From Streptomyces sp. JH34 (GTDB lineage Bacteria; Actinomycetota; Actinomycetes; Streptomycetales; Streptomycetaceae): 64,000 bases of DNA. Below the pieces are notes generated by a model, which was not told where the DNA came from, searched no databases, and saw only the letters and a list, made by a program, of their open reading frames with translations. Position 1 is the stretch's first letter; each line of letters opens with the position of its first letter. The position numbers and the translations under genes were made by a program. The stretch is taken from contig NZ_JAJSOO010000001.1 of assembly GCF_029428875.1 (NCBI RefSeq), positions 1,488,001 to 1,552,000 on the forward strand. The letters run 5' to 3'. Below are positions 17,201-30,700 of this stretch, piece after piece.

Positions 17201-20200
17201 GGTCGCCCCGGGCCCGTCGTCGGCGGGGCCGGTCCCCCACGCGGCAAGGCGGTCGCGCTCGGCGGCGGTGAACACGTCGTACGTGCTCAGCGGGCGGTCG
17301 GGGTCGGCGGTGACGGCGGTGAGCAGCAGGACGAGCCGTCCGGCGAGGTCGCGGACGGTGGACGCGTCGAAGAGTTCCGTCGCGTAGTCGACGGTGGCCC
17401 GCATTCCGCCGGGCGCGCCGTCGTCGTCGTACGTCTCGGTGAAGGTGAACGACAGGTCGAACTTGCTGACACCGGGGTCGACCGGGATGCCGCGGGCGGT
17501 GATGCCGGGCAGGTCGACCGGGGCGGCGGGGGTGTGGTTCTGGAGGACGAGCATGGTCTGGAAGAGCGGGTGGTGGTTCTGCGAGCGCACGGGGTTGAGC
17601 AGCTCCACCAGACGCTCGAAGGGAACGTCCTGGTGCGCGTACGCGGAGAGGTCGAACTCCTTCACCCGGTGCAGGAGTTCCCGGAACGTGGGGTCGCCGG
17701 TCAGGTCCGCGCGCAGCACGAGCGTGTTGACGAAGAAGCCGACGAGGTCCGCGGCGGCCTCGTCGGTGCGTCCGGCGACGGCCGTGCCCAGGGGGATGTC
17801 CTCGCCCGCCCCGTGCCGCGAGAGGACGGCAGACAGTGCGGCCTGGAGCACCATGAAGATGCTGCAGCCGCCGGCGCGGGCCAGTTCCGCGACCTGCCGG
17901 GCGGTGGCGGGGTCGAGAGCGAAGTCGTGGGTGGCGCCGGCGTGCCGGGGTGCGGCGGGGCGCGGCCGGTCCCAGGGCAGCTCGATCATTTCCGGAAGCC
18001 CGTCCAACGCGGTTCTCCAGTGCCCGAGTTGACGCGCGAGGAGGCTGTCGGGGTCGCGCTCGTCGCCGAGCAGGCGGCGTTGCCAGAGGGTGTGGTCGGC
18101 GTAGTCGACGGGAAGGTCCGTCCACTGCGGCGCCCCGGCGCGCACGCGGGCGCGGTAGGCGGCGCCGAGGTCGCGTGCGAAGGGGGCCAGGGACGAGCCG
18201 TCGGCGGCGATGTGGTGGATCACGAGGACCAGGACGTGGGTGGTGTCGTCCAGGCGCAGCAGGGTCGCCCGGAGCGGGAGTTGGTGCTCGATGTCGAGGG
18301 GTGCGGTCGCCGCGGCCTCGATGCGGGCGGGCAGGCGGCCCTCGTCGACGGCTTCGGCCGTGAACGGGAGGCGGACGTCGTCGGGGGCGGTGATCAGCTG
18401 GTGCGGTCTGCTGTCGTGTTCGGGGAAGACGGTGCGCAGGGCCGCGTGCCGGGCGACGACGTCGTGGAGGGCACGGCGCAGGGCTCCCGCGTCGAGCGGT
18501 CCGTCGAGGCGCAGGGCGACGGGGATGTTGTAGGTGGCGGAGGGGCCCTCGAGACGGTGGAGGAACCACAGGCGCTGCTGGGCGTAGGACAGCGGGAGCA
18601 GGGTGGGGCGTTCCTGGGGCACGAGGGAGGGGCGGGCGGCCCGGTCCGCGTCCCTCAGGGCGGTGGCGAGCGTGGCGACGGTGGGGTTCTCGAAGAGGGT
18701 GCGGATCTCGGTCTCGGTGTCCAGGGCGGTACGGACGCGGCCCACGAGGCGGGTGGCGAGCAGGGAGTGGCCGCCCAGGGCGAAGAAGTTGTCGTCGATC
18801 CCGACGCGTGCGACGCCCAGGACGTCGGCGAACAGCCCGGCGAGGATCTCCTCGTGGGCCGTGCGGGGCGGGCGGTTTCCCGTGGCCGGCGCGGTGGCGG
18901 GGGCGGGCAGGGCGGACCGGTCGAGTTTGCCGTTGGCGGTCAGGGGCAGCGCGTCGAGGCACTGGATGGTGGCGGGCACCATGTACGCGGGCAGTCGGCG
19001 GCCGACGTACGAGGCGAGCAAGCCGGGGTCCGGGGTGTGCCCGGGGGCGGGGACGACGTAGGCGGTCAGGGTGCGGTCGCCGGGCAGGTCCTCGCGGACC
19101 AGGACGCACGCGGCGCGCACGGAGTCGTCGGAGCGGAGCACGGCCTCGATCTCGGCCGGCTCGATGCGGTGGCCGCGCAGCTTGATCTGCTGGTCGGACC
19201 GGGCCACGTAGTGCAGGGTGCCGTCGGGGTCCCGGCGCACGAGGTCACCGGTGCGGTACATCCGCTCCCCGGTGCCGGAGAAGGGGTCGGCGACGAAGCG
19301 GGTGGCCGTCGGACCGGGGCATCCCAGGTAGCCGCGGGCGACGCCGGCTCCCGCGACGTACAGCTCGCCTTCGGCGCCCGGCGGCACGGGCCGCAGCGCC
19401 GCGTCCAGGACGTGGGCGCGCGTCCCGTCCAGCGGCCGGCCGATCGGGGGCGCGCCGTCGGGGGCGCCCGGGTGTACGCGGTGCCGGGTGGCGAACGTGG
19501 TGGTCTCGGTGGGCCCGTAGACGTTGAGGAAGGCGGTGCCGGGGTGCGCGGCGGCGAGGCTCTGGAGGAGTCCGGGCACCGCGGCCTCACCTCCGGAGGC
19601 GACCAGCCGGAGCAGCCCGAGGGCGCCGGGGTCGGTCTCGGCGACGACGTTGAAGAGAGCCGTCGTCAGGAACGCCGCCGTGACGCCCTCGCGTGCGACG
19701 AGGTCGCGGAGGACGGCGGGCTGGAGTGCGCCTTCCGGGGCGACGACGACACGGCCGCCGTTGAGGAGGGGAGCCCAGATCTCGAAGGTGGAGGCGTCGA
19801 AGACGTACGCCGAGTGCATCAGTACCGCGTCGGCCACGCCGTCGCCCCAGGTCCGGTCGGACGCGAGCGCGGCCACGTCGGCGTGGGTGACGCCGACGCC
19901 CTTCGGCAGGCCGGTGGAGCCGGAGGTGAACATGACGTACGCGAGCCGGGCGCCGCCCGTGACGGCGGGGAGGGCGCCGGGGACGGCCGGCTCTCCGTGC
20001 ACCACGCGGCCCGCGGCGTCGACGGTCAGTACGGCCACCTCGGGACCCAGCCCGGCGGCCCAGGGGTGCGTGCGGGTGGTTCCGTCGACGATCAGTGCGC
20101 GCAGGCCCGCCACCTCGGCCACGCGGGCGAGCCGTTCGGCCGGCCAGCGCGGGTCGAGCGGCACATAGGCGGCGCCCGCGCGCAGAGCCGCCAGGGACGC

Positions 20201-21787
20201 GGTGACCGTGGCGGCCGAGCGGCCCAGGAGGATGCCGACACCGTCCTCCGCGCCGATGCCCAGCCCGGTCAGGGCGCGGGCCGTGTCGTCCGAGAGGTCG
20301 CGGAGCCCGCCGTAGGTCAGCCGCTCGCCCGCGCCGGTCACGGCCACCGCGTCGGGGTGTCGGGCGGCGCGGTGGGCCACCTCGTCCGGGATGCTCATCC
20401 CATCGGTCGCGTGGCGGAGTCCGGCGCCTCTGCTACGGGAGAGCAGTGCCTCGCGTTCGCCCTCCAGGAGTACGGGGACGGTGTCGGCGCGGCGGTCGAG
20501 TCCTTCCGACATGGCGGTCAGCAGGAGCCGCATGCGGGCGACCGTGCGGGCCACCTCGTCCCGGCCGAGGACGGCTGCCCGGTAGCCGAAGGTGATCTTC
20601 AGGGCGTCGCCGGGGGCGATGGTGAGGGTGAGCGGGTAGTGCGCGGCGTCCGTGCCGCTGAATCCGGTCACGGCGACACCGGGCAGACCCTGCTGCGCGG
20701 TGCGCAGGGCCTCGGCGTCCATCGGGTAGTTCTCGAACACGGCGAGCGTGTCGAAGAGTTCGGGCAGGTCCGTGACGCCGCGTATCTCGGTCAGACCCAC
20801 GTACTGGCTGCCGAGGAGCCGGCCCTGTTCCTCCTGGAGCCGGGTCAGGAGCGCGGCCAGGGTCTCGCCGGGTTCCGGGCGGAGCCGCACCGGGACGGTG
20901 TTGATGAAGAGCCCGACCATCGACTCGATGCCGGGGATCTCCGGCGGCCGTCCGGAGACGGTGGTGCCGAAGACGACGTCGGGGCGTCCGGTGAGGTGTG
21001 CGAGCAGCAGGCCCCAGGCGCCCTGGACCAGGGTGTTGAGGGTGAGCCGGTGGGCGCGGGCCGTCTCGCGCAGGCGGTGTGTCGTTGCCGGGTCCAGGTC
21101 GAGGACGAGCGTGCCGGGCAGGTCTCCGGAGCCCGGAACGTCCGCCCCGCCCCGGCCGGCGAGCAGGGTCGGTGCCTCGATCCCGGCCAGGGCGGTGCGC
21201 CAGACGTCCAGAGCGGCCGCCCGGTCCTGCTGGGCCAGCCAGGCGAGGTAGGTCCGGTAGGGGGCGACGCGCGGCAGGGTGCGGTCGTCGCCGTGGTGTG
21301 CGTACAGCTCGAAGAGCTCGCGCACGAGCAGGGGCATCGACCAGCCGTCGAGCAGGATGTGATGGCTCGTCATGACGAGGCGGTGGCGGTCCGGCGCGGT
21401 ACGCACCAGGGTGAAGCGCATCAGCGGCGGGGTGGCGAGGTCGAAACGGCGGGTACGGTCGGCGGCGAGGAACGCGGCGAGACGGCTCTGCGGGGCGTCC
21501 GCACCGGTCAGGTCCAGTTCCTCCAAGGGCACCGGCACCTCCGCCGCGACGGCCTGCACGGGCTCGTCCAGGTCCTCGTGGAGGAAGCCGACCCGCAGGT
21601 TGGCGTGCCTCCGCAGCAGCCCTCCGACGGCGGCGCGCAGGGCGGGGACGCCGACGGGGCCTTCGAGTTCGAAGACGAACTGTGCGGTGTAGACGTCCAC
21701 GGCGCTGGAGTCGTACAGGGCGTGGAACAGCATGCCCGCCTGTAGCGGCGTCAGCGGCAGTACGTCTTCCAGTCGGAACCCGGTCAC
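14255..21787 (-). CDS. Two-module NRPS with terminal reductase: C-A-T-C-A-T-R
   Basis: 2510 aa from GTG 21787, whose GTGA overlaps the stop of the upstream synthetase; ATG 21802 is an alternative, and the computed extension to 22948 is a shadow. Domains by approximate residue: C 1-430 ([10 protein letters not shown]-Cys-L-Cys-donor type expected after E), A 460-955 ([14 protein letters not shown]), T ~1007 (LGGHSLL), C 1065-1490 (HHIAADGSS), A 1510-2010, T ~2067, R 2140-2510 (TGASGFLG, catalytic STTSVY and YARSK). By-eye specificity codes are DAFFVSVTF (aliphatic-like, uncertain) and DAWTVAAVC for the last module, the known Phe code. No thioesterase is present: the chain is released by NAD(P)H reduction to a phenylalaninal, an alcohol or a cyclic imine. 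Confidence 0.93.
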   Translation of the reverse strand: MTGFRLEDVLPLTPLQAGMLFHALYDSSAVDVYTAQFVFELEGPVGVPALRAAVGGLLRRHANLRVGFLHEDLDEPVQAVAAEVPVPLEELDLTGADAPQSRLAAFLAADRTRRFDLATPPLMRFTLVRTAPDRHRLVMTSHHILLDGWSMPLLVRELFELYAHHGDDRTLPRVAPYRTYLAWLAQQDRAAALDVWRTALAGIEAPTLLAGRGGADVPGSGDLPGTLVLDLDPATTHRLRETARAHRLTLNTLVQGAWGLLLAHLTGRPDVVFGTTVSGRPPEIPGIESMVGLFINTVPVRLRPEPGETLAALLTRLQEEQGRLLGSQYVGLTEIRGVTDLPELFDTLAVFENYPMDAEALRTAQQGLPGVAVTGFSGTDAAHYPLTLTIAPGDALKITFGYRAAVLGRDEVARTVARMRLLLTAMSEGLDRRADTVPVLLEGEREALLSRSRGAGLRHATDGMSIPDEVAHRAARHPDAVAVTGAGERLTYGGLRDLSDDTARALTGLGIGAEDGVGILLGRSAATVTASLAALRAGAAYVPLDPRWPAERLARVAEVAGLRALIVDGTTRTHPWAAGLGPEVAVLTVDAAGRVVHGEPAVPGALPAVTGGARLAYVMFTSGSTGLPKGVGVTHADVAALASDRTWGDGVADAVLMHSAYVFDASTFEIWAPLLNGGRVVVAPEGALQPAVLRDLVAREGVTAAFLTTALFNVVAETDPGALGLLRLVASGGEAAVPGLLQSLAAAHPGTAFLNVYGPTETTTFATRHRVHPGAPDGAPPIGRPLDGTRAHVLDAALRPVPPGAEGELYVAGAGVARGYLGCPGPTATRFVADPFSGTGERMYRTGDLVRRDPDGTLHYVARSDQQIKLRGHRIEPAEIEAVLRSDDSVRAACVLVREDLPGDRTLTAYVVPAPGHTPDPGLLASYVGRRLPAYMVPATIQCLDALPLTANGKLDRSALPAPATAPATGNRPPRTAHEEILAGLFADVLGVARVGIDDNFFALGGHSLLATRLVGRVRTALDTETEIRTLFENPTVATLATALRDADRAARPSLVPQERPTLLPLSYAQQRLWFLHRLEGPSATYNIPVALRLDGPLDAGALRRALHDVVARHAALRTVFPEHDSRPHQLITAPDDVRLPFTAEAVDEGRLPARIEAAATAPLDIEHQLPLRATLLRLDDTTHVLVLVIHHIAADGSSLAPFARDLGAAYRARVRAGAPQWTDLPVDYADHTLWQRRLLGDERDPDSLLARQLGHWRTALDGLPEMIELPWDRPRPAAPRHAGATHDFALDPATARQVAELARAGGCSIFMVLQAALSAVLSRHGAGEDIPLGTAVAGRTDEAAADLVGFFVNTLVLRADLTGDPTFRELLHRVKEFDLSAYAHQDVPFERLVELLNPVRSQNHHPLFQTMLVLQNHTPAAPVDLPGITARGIPVDPGVSKFDLSFTFTETYDDDGAPGGMRATVDYATELFDASTVRDLAGRLVLLLTAVTADPDRPLSTYDVFTAAERDRLAAWGTGPADDGPGATVPALFERWARRTPDAPAVRDAGTTLTYGELDARADALARHLAARGIGPEDRVAVALPRTAELVVALLGILKAGAAYVPLDPDYPAQRLSHMLDDSRPRLLLTTPAVRSRLPETSVPCLYAGDPGDPGDCAPTSAYPPALLPAHPAYVIYTSGSTGRPKGVVVTHRGVGAMARTQRERLRVTPDSRVLHMASVSFDAAFWELCMGLLSGACLEIDEREALLPGPTLAALVRERGVTHLTLPPAALAVMPPESLPAGTTLVLAGEACTPALVHAWAADRFLVNAYGPTETTVCATMSAFQHADGPLAPDRAVPIGVPVDGTRVHVLDDRLRPVPPGVTGELHVAGEGVARGYHGRPALTASRFVADPFSGTGERMYRTGDLVRWTADGQLVYVSRVDDQVKLRGFRIELGEIEAALTALPGVAAACAVVREDRPGDRRLVAYTVPADGADGPDDEEIRAHLAATLPDHMIPAAHVRLDVLPVTPNGKTDRRALPAPDQTVPTGGRAPRTARERDLCEAFAEALGVPEVGVTDDFFALGGHSLLAVTLAQRIEERCGRRPSLRTVFEAPTVEGIARVLDDGAGEDDEPDLLSGVRLATDITGRTGPGPVPAPARPAARPLLTGASGFLGAFLLRDLIETTGGPVDCLVRAEDEQHAAHRLRANLEHYGLWRPRYADLIHAVPGDLAAPGLGLSPEDRAALVRRLGTVVHNGAHVNFAAGYGDLRAPNVAGTEELLRLLADSASPGMHYLSTTSVYAPASGPDPVTITESTPPGPASVLPDGYARSKWAAEQLVGQARERGLPVTVHRPGRISGDTTTGACQERDLLWQLIKGCLQAGAVPDLPYGSTDWVPVDYVSAAVVALATSGGTDAETYHFTHPDAPGLDRVFDAAARLGHELSTVPAAHWQARVAARHDNAAQLFLGEAGGARHEATDHRGFDSSRTTEAVAALGVHLPALTDEVLTRYLTYFQATGFLPSPQGVRAAS

Positions 21788-24700
21788 TTGCGTCCACCCC
21801 ATCTGTTCTGCAGTCGGTCGATCTGGGCCTGGTCGAGCGAGACCAGGGGAAGGTCGGACGGCGTCCAGCCGCCCACGTCGGGTCCTTCGGCGTGTTCGGC
21901 CGTGGCGCGCAGCGCCCGGGTGAACGCCTCGGCCAGGGCCTCCACGTCCTCCTCCTTGAGGAGGTCGCTGGGCCAGGTCCAGCGGACCACCAGCCGGGGG
22001 CCGTCCGGCAGGTCCTCTGTGTGCGCGTTGATGTCGAGGACGTGGTGGACGGGCATGTCGGGGTCCTGGGCGCGCGGGCCGCCGCCGTCGAGCAGCACGT
22101 CCCAGTCGGCGCCCCCGCCCGCGGACTCCTGCGGGGAGGCGTAGCGGCCCAGGTAGTTGAAGCCGATCTGAGGGTCGGGCTCGGGAGCCAGCCGGGCGCG
22201 GGTGGCCGGGTTGAGGCGGCGCAGCATCCCGTAGCCGACACCGTGGTCGGGGACGGTGCGCAGTTGCTCCTTGACGCGCTTGAGGGCGCGCTCGACCAGC
22301 GCGGCGTCGAACCGTCCGGGATCGCGGGTGTCGACGGGTCCGGGGTCGAGCCGGACGGGGTAGAGGCTGGTGAACCAGCCGACCGTACGGGAGAGGTCGA
22401 GGTGGTCGGCGATCTGCTCGCGGCCGTGCCCCTCCAGGTCGAGGAGGACCGCGGTGCCGGCGGGCCGCGCCCCGCCGGGGGTGGCCGCGCGCTCCGCGCG
22501 CCAGGAGCAGACGGCGAGGGCGAGGCCGGTGAGCAGGACGTCCTCCACCCCGGCGTGGAAGGCCGCGGGGACGGTGGTGAGCAGGGGGTTCGTCCAGGTG
22601 GCGGGCAGGTGGGTGCTGAGGGTGCGTGTGCGGTCGGCGGTGTCCCGGTCGGGGTCGAGCGGCCGGTAGCCGAGTCGCGGGTCGGGGGTGCTCAGTACCT
22701 GCTGCCACAGCGGGAGTTCGGCCTCGCGTGCCGGCTGCAGCGCCTGGGCGGCGAGGAGCCCGGCCCACTGCCGGTAGGAGGTGGTGGGCGCGGGGAGCGC
22801 CGCCTGTCCGGGGGCGTCGGGTGCGTTGGTGACGGCCTGCCAGGCGGCGGCCACATCGGTGGCGAGGATGCGCCAGGAGACCGCGTCGACGGCCAGGTGG
22901 TGCACGACCAGCAGCAGCCTCCCGCGCACGTCCGGCCCTGCGTCGCACCAGACGGCCTCGACGACCTCCCCGCGCGCGGGCCTCAGCCGTCTGCGGGCCT
23001 CCTCGCCCGCCTCGGTCAGTGCGGCGCTCACTTCAGCGGCGTCGAGCCCCGCGACGTCGACGCGGGTGAAATGACGCCGGGCCGGCACGGAGCCGGGCGG
23101 CAGTGCTTCCAGGACCGGGGAGCCGTCGGCCGGGCGGGTGACGCGGAGCCGGAGCATGTCGTGGTGGTCGAACAGGAGTTGGAGGGTGGCGACGAGGGCT
23201 TCCTCGTCGGCGCCGGCTGGTGTGCGCAGCACCCCGGACTGGTTGTAGCCGTCCGTGGCACCGGGCCGCTCCAGGAACCAGGCGGCGATCGGTGTCGGGG
23301 GCATCTGTCCGGTGCCCTGCCCTGCCGGGACGGCGGTTGCCCGGCCGAGCTCGGTGGCGACGGCCGCGATGGCCTCGGGTGTGCGGTGGACGAAGACGTC
23401 GCGCGGGGTGACGCCGAGGCCGGCCTCGCGGACCCGGCTGACGAGCTGGATGGAGAGGATGCTGTCGCCGCCGAGCGCGAAGAAGTCGTCGTCGGTGCGG
23501 ACGGCGGGAACGCGCAGCACCGAGGCGAACACGTCGCACAGGACGCGTTCCGGTGCGGTGCGCGGCCGGCCTCCGGGCCGGGTGGCGGCGGGGCGCTCGG
23601 GGGCGGGCAGGGCGCGCCGGTCGGTCTTGCCGTTGGGCAGCAGCGGCAGGGCGTGGAGGGGCACGTGGGCGGCGGGCACCATGTGGGGCGGCAGGACGGC
23701 CGTCAGCCGGGCGCGCAGTTCGCCGTCGGTGAGGGTTGTGGTCCCGTCGCGCGGGTCGGCGACGGTGTAGGCGACCAGCCGCCGCTCGCCGGGCCGGTCC
23801 TCCCGGACCAGGGCGCAGGCGGCGGCGACGCCGTCGAGGGCGGTGAGAGCGGCCTCGATCTCGCCGAGCTCGATGCGGAAGCCGTGCAGCTTGACCTGGT
23901 CGTCGGCGCGCGAGACATAGGTGAGCAGGCCGTCGGCGTCCCGTCGGACGAGGTCGCCCGTGCGGTACATGCGGCTCCCGGCCGGGCCGTACGGATCGGC
24001 GACGAACCGTGCGGCCGTCAGGCCGGGGCGCCCCAGGTAGCCGCGCGCGAGGCCGTCGCCGGCGATGTGGAGCTCGCCGGTGACTCCCGGCGGTACGGGC
24101 CTCAGTGCGGCGTCCAGGACATGGGCGCGGGTGTTGTCGACGGGGTGTCCGAGCGGCACGGTCCCCTCCCCCGCAGAGGCGTCGGTCTCCCCGTCCCGGT
24201 GGTGGTGGGCAGTGGCGTCGATCGTCGTCTCGGTGGGCCCGTAGAGGTTGTGGACCTCGGCGTGCCAGGTCCGTCCGACGCGCTCGGCCAGCGCACGGGG
24301 CAAGGGTTCGCCGCCGCACAGCACGGCCCGCAGCGTGGTGGGCGCCTCGTCCGCCCCGGTCTCGGCGAGGACGACCGAGAGGTGCGAGGGCACGAACTGG
24401 ACGAGGGTCGTGCCCTCGTCGCGCATCCGCGCCAGCAGCCCGGCCGGGTCGTGGTTGAGGGCGGGCGGCACGAGGCAGGTGGAACCGCCGTGCAGGAGAG
24501 GGAGCCAGGTCTCCCAGACGGAGGCGTCGAAGCTCGGCGACGTACGGGCGAGGACGCGGTCGTCGTCGGTGAGGCCGAGGTGGTCCGCCATCCAGGCCAT
24601 GTGGTTGGTGAGGGAGGCGTGGGTGACGACGACGCCCTTGGGGCGGCCGGTGGAGCCCGAGGTGTAGATGACGTACGCCGCGTCCTGCGGGGCCGGCGCG

Positions 24701-27700
24701 GCGGCGGGCGGGGCCGGGCAGCCGGTGGCCCACACGGCCCGGTCGTCGAGCGCGAGGCAGGGCACGGAGCCTTCGTACCGTGCGGCGCGTGCGGTGCCGT
24801 GGGTGAGGAGCAGTGCGGGGCGGGCGTCGTCGATCATGTGGGCGACACGGGCCTCGGGGTACTCCAGGTCCAGCGGCAGGTACGCGGCCCCGGCCTTGGC
24901 CACCGCCAGCGTCGCGACCACCTGGTCGGTGGTGCCTTCCAGGGCGAGGGCGACGAGGTCGCCGCGGCCGATGCCCCGGCTCCACAGGTGGTGCGCCAGG
25001 TCGTCGGAGAGGGCGTCCAGTTCGCCGTAGGTGAGGCGGTGCGTGCCGTCCAGCACGGCGGTCGCCGCCGGGGTCCGCGCGCACCGGGCGCGGAACGCGT
25101 CGGGCGCCGTGCGTGCCGCGGGCTGCCGGATCCGGCCGTGCGCGGCACGGTCGAGGCTCCGCAGCTCGTCGGCGTCCAGGACGTCCACGGTGTGGACGCG
25201 CCGGCCGGGGTCGGCCGCCAGCGTGCCGAGCAGCCGGGTCAGCCGGGCGGCCAGGGTGTGCGCGGTCGTGTGGCCGAACAGCTCCGTGGAGAACTCCAGT
25301 ACGCCGTCGAGGCCGGCGGGGCGCCCCGTGCCGTCGTGCTTCTCCGTGAAGGTGAAGGTCAGGTCGAACTTGCTGATGCCGGTGTGCACGGGTTGTTCCG
25401 TGGCCGTGAGGCCCGGCAGGTCGATGACCGCGTCCGCGTGGTTCTGGAGGACGAGCATCGTCTGGAACAGCGGGTGGTGGTTCTGCGCCCGGACCGGGTC
25501 GAGGGCGTCCACCAGCCGCTCGAACGGCACGTCCTGGTGGGCGTACGCCGCCAGATCGAACTCCCGCACGCGGTCCAGGACTTCGGCGAAGGAAGGGTCA
25601 CCGCTGAGATCGGTGCGCAGGACGAGGGTGTTCACGAAGAAGCCCACCAGGTCGTCCAGGGCCTCGTCGGTGCGGCCCGCGACGGCGGTGCCGAGGGGGA
25701 TGTCCTCACCGGCGCCGTGCCGCGAGAGCAGTACCGACAGGGCCGCCTGGAGCACCATGAACAGGCTGCAGCCGCGGGCGCGGGCGAGCCCCGCCAGGGC
25801 CAGGTGGGTGTCCGCGTCCACGGGGAACGCGAACGCGTCGCCGCGGTGCGCCGTCACGGCGGGCCGGGGATGGTCGTACGGCAGGTCGAGGACGTCGGGG
25901 GCACCCGCGAGCGCCGTGCGCCAGAAGTCCAGTTGGCGGGCGGCCTGGCCGGCCGGGTCGTCCTCGTCCCCGAGCAGAGCGCGCTGCCAGAGGGTGTAGT
26001 CGGCGTACTGGACGGCGAGTTGCGTCCAGGGGGGCTCCACGCCCTCGCTCCGGGCCCGGTACGCCGTGCCGAGGTCGCGGGCGAGCGGCGCGAGGGACCA
26101 GCCGTCGCCCGCGATGTGGTGGACGAGCAGCACGAGGACGTGGTCCTCGGCGTCCAGCCGCACGAGCCGTGCCCGTACGGGGATGTCGGTGCTCACGTCG
26201 AAGGCGTGCGCCACCTCGGCGGCGAGGACCTCGTCGAGACGGCCGGCAGGGGTGACGCGGGGCGTCAGGTCGAGGTCGGCGCCGTCGGCGTCGAGGACGA
26301 GCTGGCGCGCCACGCCGTCGGTCTCCGGGAAGACGGTGCGCAGGCTCTCGTGACGCCCCACGACGTCCGCGAGGGCGCTCTCCAGGGCTTCCGCGTCGAG
26401 CGGGCCGCGCAGACGGAGCACGAGCGGCACGTTGTAGGTGGCGCTGGGCCCCTCGAGCCGGTTCAGGAACCACAGGCGCTGCTGCGCGGCGGACAGGGGC
26501 ATCGGGTCGGGGCGGTGCGGCGCCCGCTCCAGCGGGCGCCGGGCCGCTGCGGCGCCGTCCAGCGCGGCGGCCAGCGCCGCCGGGGTCGGGTGTTCGAAGA
26601 GGGCCTTGACCTGGACCTCCACGCCGAGCGCGGGGCGGACGCGGGCCACGAGCCGGGTGGCGAGCAGCGAGTGGCCGCCGAGGGAGAAGAAGTCGTCGTC
26701 GGCCCCCGCGGTGTCCAGGCCGAGCACATCGGCGAAGAGCCCGCACAGGATCTCCTCGCGGACGGTACGGGCGGGGCGCCCTCCGGCCGGCGCGGGGCGG
26801 TCCGGGGCGGGCAGGGCCCGCCGGTCCACCTTGCCGTTGACGGTCAGCGGCAGCGCGTCCAGCATGACGAACGCCGAGGGCACCATGTAGGCGGGCAGGG
26901 ACCGCCCGACGGCCCGGGCGAGGTCACCGGGGTCGGGGCTCGCTCCCTCGGCGGGCACCACGTACGCGACGAGCCGCCGGTCGCCGGGGGCGTCCTCCCG
27001 GACGACGGCGAAGGAGTCGGCCACGCCCTCGCAGCAGGCCAGCACTGCCTCGATCTCACCGAGTTCGATGCGGTAGCCGCGCAGCTTCACCTGTCCGTCG
27101 GCGCGGCCGGCATAGGCGATCTGTCCGTCGCCGGTCCATCGGACAAGGTCGCCGGTGCGGTACATGCGTCCGCCCGCCGGGTCGAACGGGTCGGCCGTGA
27201 AGCGGGTGGCGGTCAGCCCGGGGAGTCCCGTGTACCCCCGGGCCACGCCGCGTCCCGCGAGGTACAGCTCGCCCGTGACGCCGGGCGGGACCGGTCCGAG
27301 GGAGCTGTCGAGGACGTACAGGCGCATGCCGTCCAGGGCGCGGCCGATGGGCGGCGGGCCGGAGGGCAGGCCGGCCCGCACGTCGTAGCGGGTGGCGAAG
27401 GTCGTGGTCTCGGTGGGCCCGTACACATGGAGGACCCGTACGCCCGGCGCGCTGCCGGCGATCCGCTGCATGGCGTCCGGTGACGCCAGTTCCCCGCCGG
27501 CGCAGACGAGCCGGAGACCGGAGAACGCGCCCGGATCGGTCTCGGCGATCACGTTGAAGAGGGCCGTCGTCAGGAAGACCGCGGACACCCCGTGCTCACG
27601 GACCGCGTCGCCGAGGGCGCCCGCCTCCAGGACGCCGTCCGGTGCGACGACGATCCGCCCGCCGTTGAGGAGCGGCGCCCAGATCTCGAAGGTGGAGGCG

Positions 27701-30700
27701 TCGAAGACGTACGCCGAGTGCATGAGAACGGCGTCGGTGGCGCCGCCTTCCCAGGCGGAGTCGGCGGTGAGTGCCGCGACGTCGGCGTGCGTGACGCCGA
27801 CGCCCTTGGGCAGGCCGGTCGAGCCGGAGGTGGACATCACGTAGGCGAGGGCTCCGGGACCCGGCACCGGGGCCGGCCGGACCGGCCGCCCGGGTGCTCC
27901 CCGCAGGATCCGGCCGAGCCGGTCCACGACCACGACCGGTGTCCGGCGGGCCGTCGCGGTCACCCAGGCGGAGACGGAGGCCGCCTCGTCGACGACGAGG
28001 ACCCGCACGGCCGCCACCCCGGCGGCCCGGTCGAGCCGCTCCTCCGGCCAGCGCGCGTCCAGCGGGACGTAGGCGCCGGACGCCCGGACCGCGCCCAGGG
28101 ACACCGACACGACGGCCGGAGACCGGGTCAGGAGCACGCCCACCCCGGACTCCGGACCGACGCCGTGCCCCGCCAGGGCGTGGGCGAGGTCGTCGGAGAT
28201 CGCGTCGAGTTCGGCGTACGTGAGCGTGGAGTCGTCACCGGTGACGGCCACGGCGTCCGGTGTGCGGTGCGCCTGGGCGGCGAAGAGCGCGGGAAGGGTG
28301 GCGTCCACGGTGTCCGCGGGCAGCCGGCGGCCGGTCCCCCACCGGGTGACCTCGGCGTGCTCGTCGGCCGTCATCAGGCCGTAACCGGCCAGGGGCAGGC
28401 CGGGGTCGGCGGCCACCTGCTCCAGGAGACGGACCAGGCGGGTGGCGAGTGTCTCGGCCGTGGTCCGGTCGAAGAGGGCGGTGGCGTACTCGATCCCTGC
28501 GGTGAGGCGGCCCCCGTCCTGCTCCTGCGTGTCCCCGTTCCGCCCCTCGGTGCCCTCCCCTCGCTCCTCCGTGAAGGCGAAGGTGAGGTCGAACTTGCTC
28601 AGTCCGTTGTGGACGAGCCGGTCCTCGACGCGGAGACCGGGCATGTCCGGGCGGGCCGTCTCCTGGTTCTGGAGGACCAGCATGGTCTGGAACAGCGGGT
28701 GGTGGTCGCGTGCCCGGACGGGATTGAGGCTCTCGACGAGACGCTCGAAGGGAACGTCCTGATGTGCGTACGCGGCGAGGTCGAACTCTCGCACACGTAC
28801 CAGGAGTTCACGGAAGGACGGATTGCCGGACAGGTCCGTCCGCAGCACCAGCGTGTTGACGAAGAAGCCGACCAGGTCCTCCAGCGCCTCGTCCGGGCGG
28901 CCGGCGACGGGCGAGCCGAGCGGGATGTCGTCGCCCGCGCCGTGCCGGTGCAACAGGGTGGCGACGGCGGCCTGGAGGACCATGAACAGGCTGCTGCCCG
29001 ACTCACGCGCCAGGCGCAGGAGTCCGTCGTACACCGGGGGCGGCACGTCGAAGGTGTGGACGGCTCCGCGCGGATCGGTGGTCGCGGGGCGCGGCCGGTC
29101 CAGGGGCAGGTCGATCAGTCCCGGCAGACCGGCGAGGGCGGTGCGCCAGTGGTCGAGTTGCTGCCGCAGGACGCTCTGCGGGGCGGCACCGTCCCCCAGG
29201 GTCTCGTGCTGCCAGAGCGTGTAGTCGGCGTACTGGAGCGGCGCGCCGGCGGTCTCGGGCTCGCGGCCCTCGACGCGGGCCCGGTAGGCGTCGCCGAGCT
29301 GGCGGGCGAGCGGGGCGAGGGACCAGCCGTCGCCCGCGATGTGGTGCAGCACCAGCACCAGGACGTGGTGGTCCGGTGCGGGGCGGAGCAGCAGGGCGCG
29401 CAGCGGCGGGTCGGTGACGACGTCGAACGGCTCGCGCACGGCGGCCAGGACGGCTGCCTCCAGGTCGCCGGGGGCCGTGGCGACGACCGGCAGCCGGGGT
29501 GCCGCGCTGTCGACGGGCAGGACCGACTGATACGGAACGCCGTCCTGTTCGGGGAAGAGGGTGCGCAGCGCCTCGTGCCGCCGCACGACGTCGCGCAGGG
29601 CGGATCTCAACGCGTCGGTGTCCAGGGCGCCTTCGAGTTCGAGCACCAGCGGGATGTGGTAGGCGGAGCTGGGCCCCTCGAGGCGGTCGAGGAACCACAG
29701 GCGCTGCTGCGCGGAGGACAAGGGCATCGGGTCGGGCCGCCGCGCGGCCCGCACCACCGGCGGGCGGGTCGGGCCCGGTGTGGGGAGGGCCCGGGCGAGG
29801 CCGGCGACGGTCGGGTGCTCGAAGAGGGTGCGTACGGCGATCTCCGCGCCCAGGACGGCGCGGACCCGGCTGACGACCCGCATCGCGAGGAGCGAGTGGC
29901 CGCCGAGGTCGAAGAAGCTGTCGTGCGGGCCCACCAGGGGTCTGTCGAGGACGTCGGAGAAGATCCCGGCGAGCAGGTCCTCCTGGAGGGTGCGGGGGCC
30001 CGTGCCGGCGGGGTCGCTCGCACCCGGCTCGGGTTCGGGCAGGGCGCGCCGGTCCACCTTGCCGTTGGGCAGGAGGGGGAGGTCGTCCAGGAGGACCACG
30101 GCGCCGGGCACCATGTAGTGCGGGAGGGTCTCGGTGAGGGCGTCCCGCAGGGCGGTGGGGCGCGGATCGGGGCCCCCGGTGACGGCGTAGGCGACGAGCC
30201 GGCGGTGGCCGGGGGTGTCCTCGCGGATCACGGCGCAGGCGGCGGTGACGCCGGGCCGTGCGAGGAGCGCGGCCTCGACCTCGCCGAGTTCGATGCGGAA
30301 GCCGCGGAGTTTGACCTGGTCGTCGGCGCGGGCGACGTAGTCGAGCAGACCGTGCCGGTTCCACCGTACGAGGTCGCCCGTCCGGTACATGCGGGCGCCG
30401 GGGGCGTCGAAGGGGTCGGCGACGAACCGGGCTGCGGTCGGACCCGGTCGGTCCAGATAGCCGCGGGCGAGGTGGGGACCCGACAGGTAGAGCTCCCCGG
30501 TGACACCGGGCGGCACGGGCCGCAGCCGGGAGTCGAGGACGTAGGTGCGCATGGTGTCGACGGGGAGGCCGATCGGCACGCTCTCGGACGGTGTGCGGGC
30601 GTCCCCGTGTCCGTCGGCCGCCGGACCGTCCGCGCGGTGTGCGGTGGCGTCGATGGTCGCCTCGGTCGGCCCGTACAGGTTGTGGACCTCGGCCCGCCAC

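Noticed and set aside
16148-21745. 1865-codon plus-strand ORF opposite the NRPS
   Set aside because: It is antisense to intact A, C and T domains, rich in Gly/Val/Gln without motifs, a known artefact of the third-position GC of NRPS genes.
21788-22948. N-terminal extension of the two-module NRPS
   Set aside because: The ~387 extra residues are Arg/Pro/Gly-rich and overlap the E domain of the upstream synthetase in another frame.
21682-27483. 1933-codon plus-strand ORF and its neighbour at 27592-31809
   Set aside because: Same reason: antisense shadows of the four-module synthetase without any recognisable fold.
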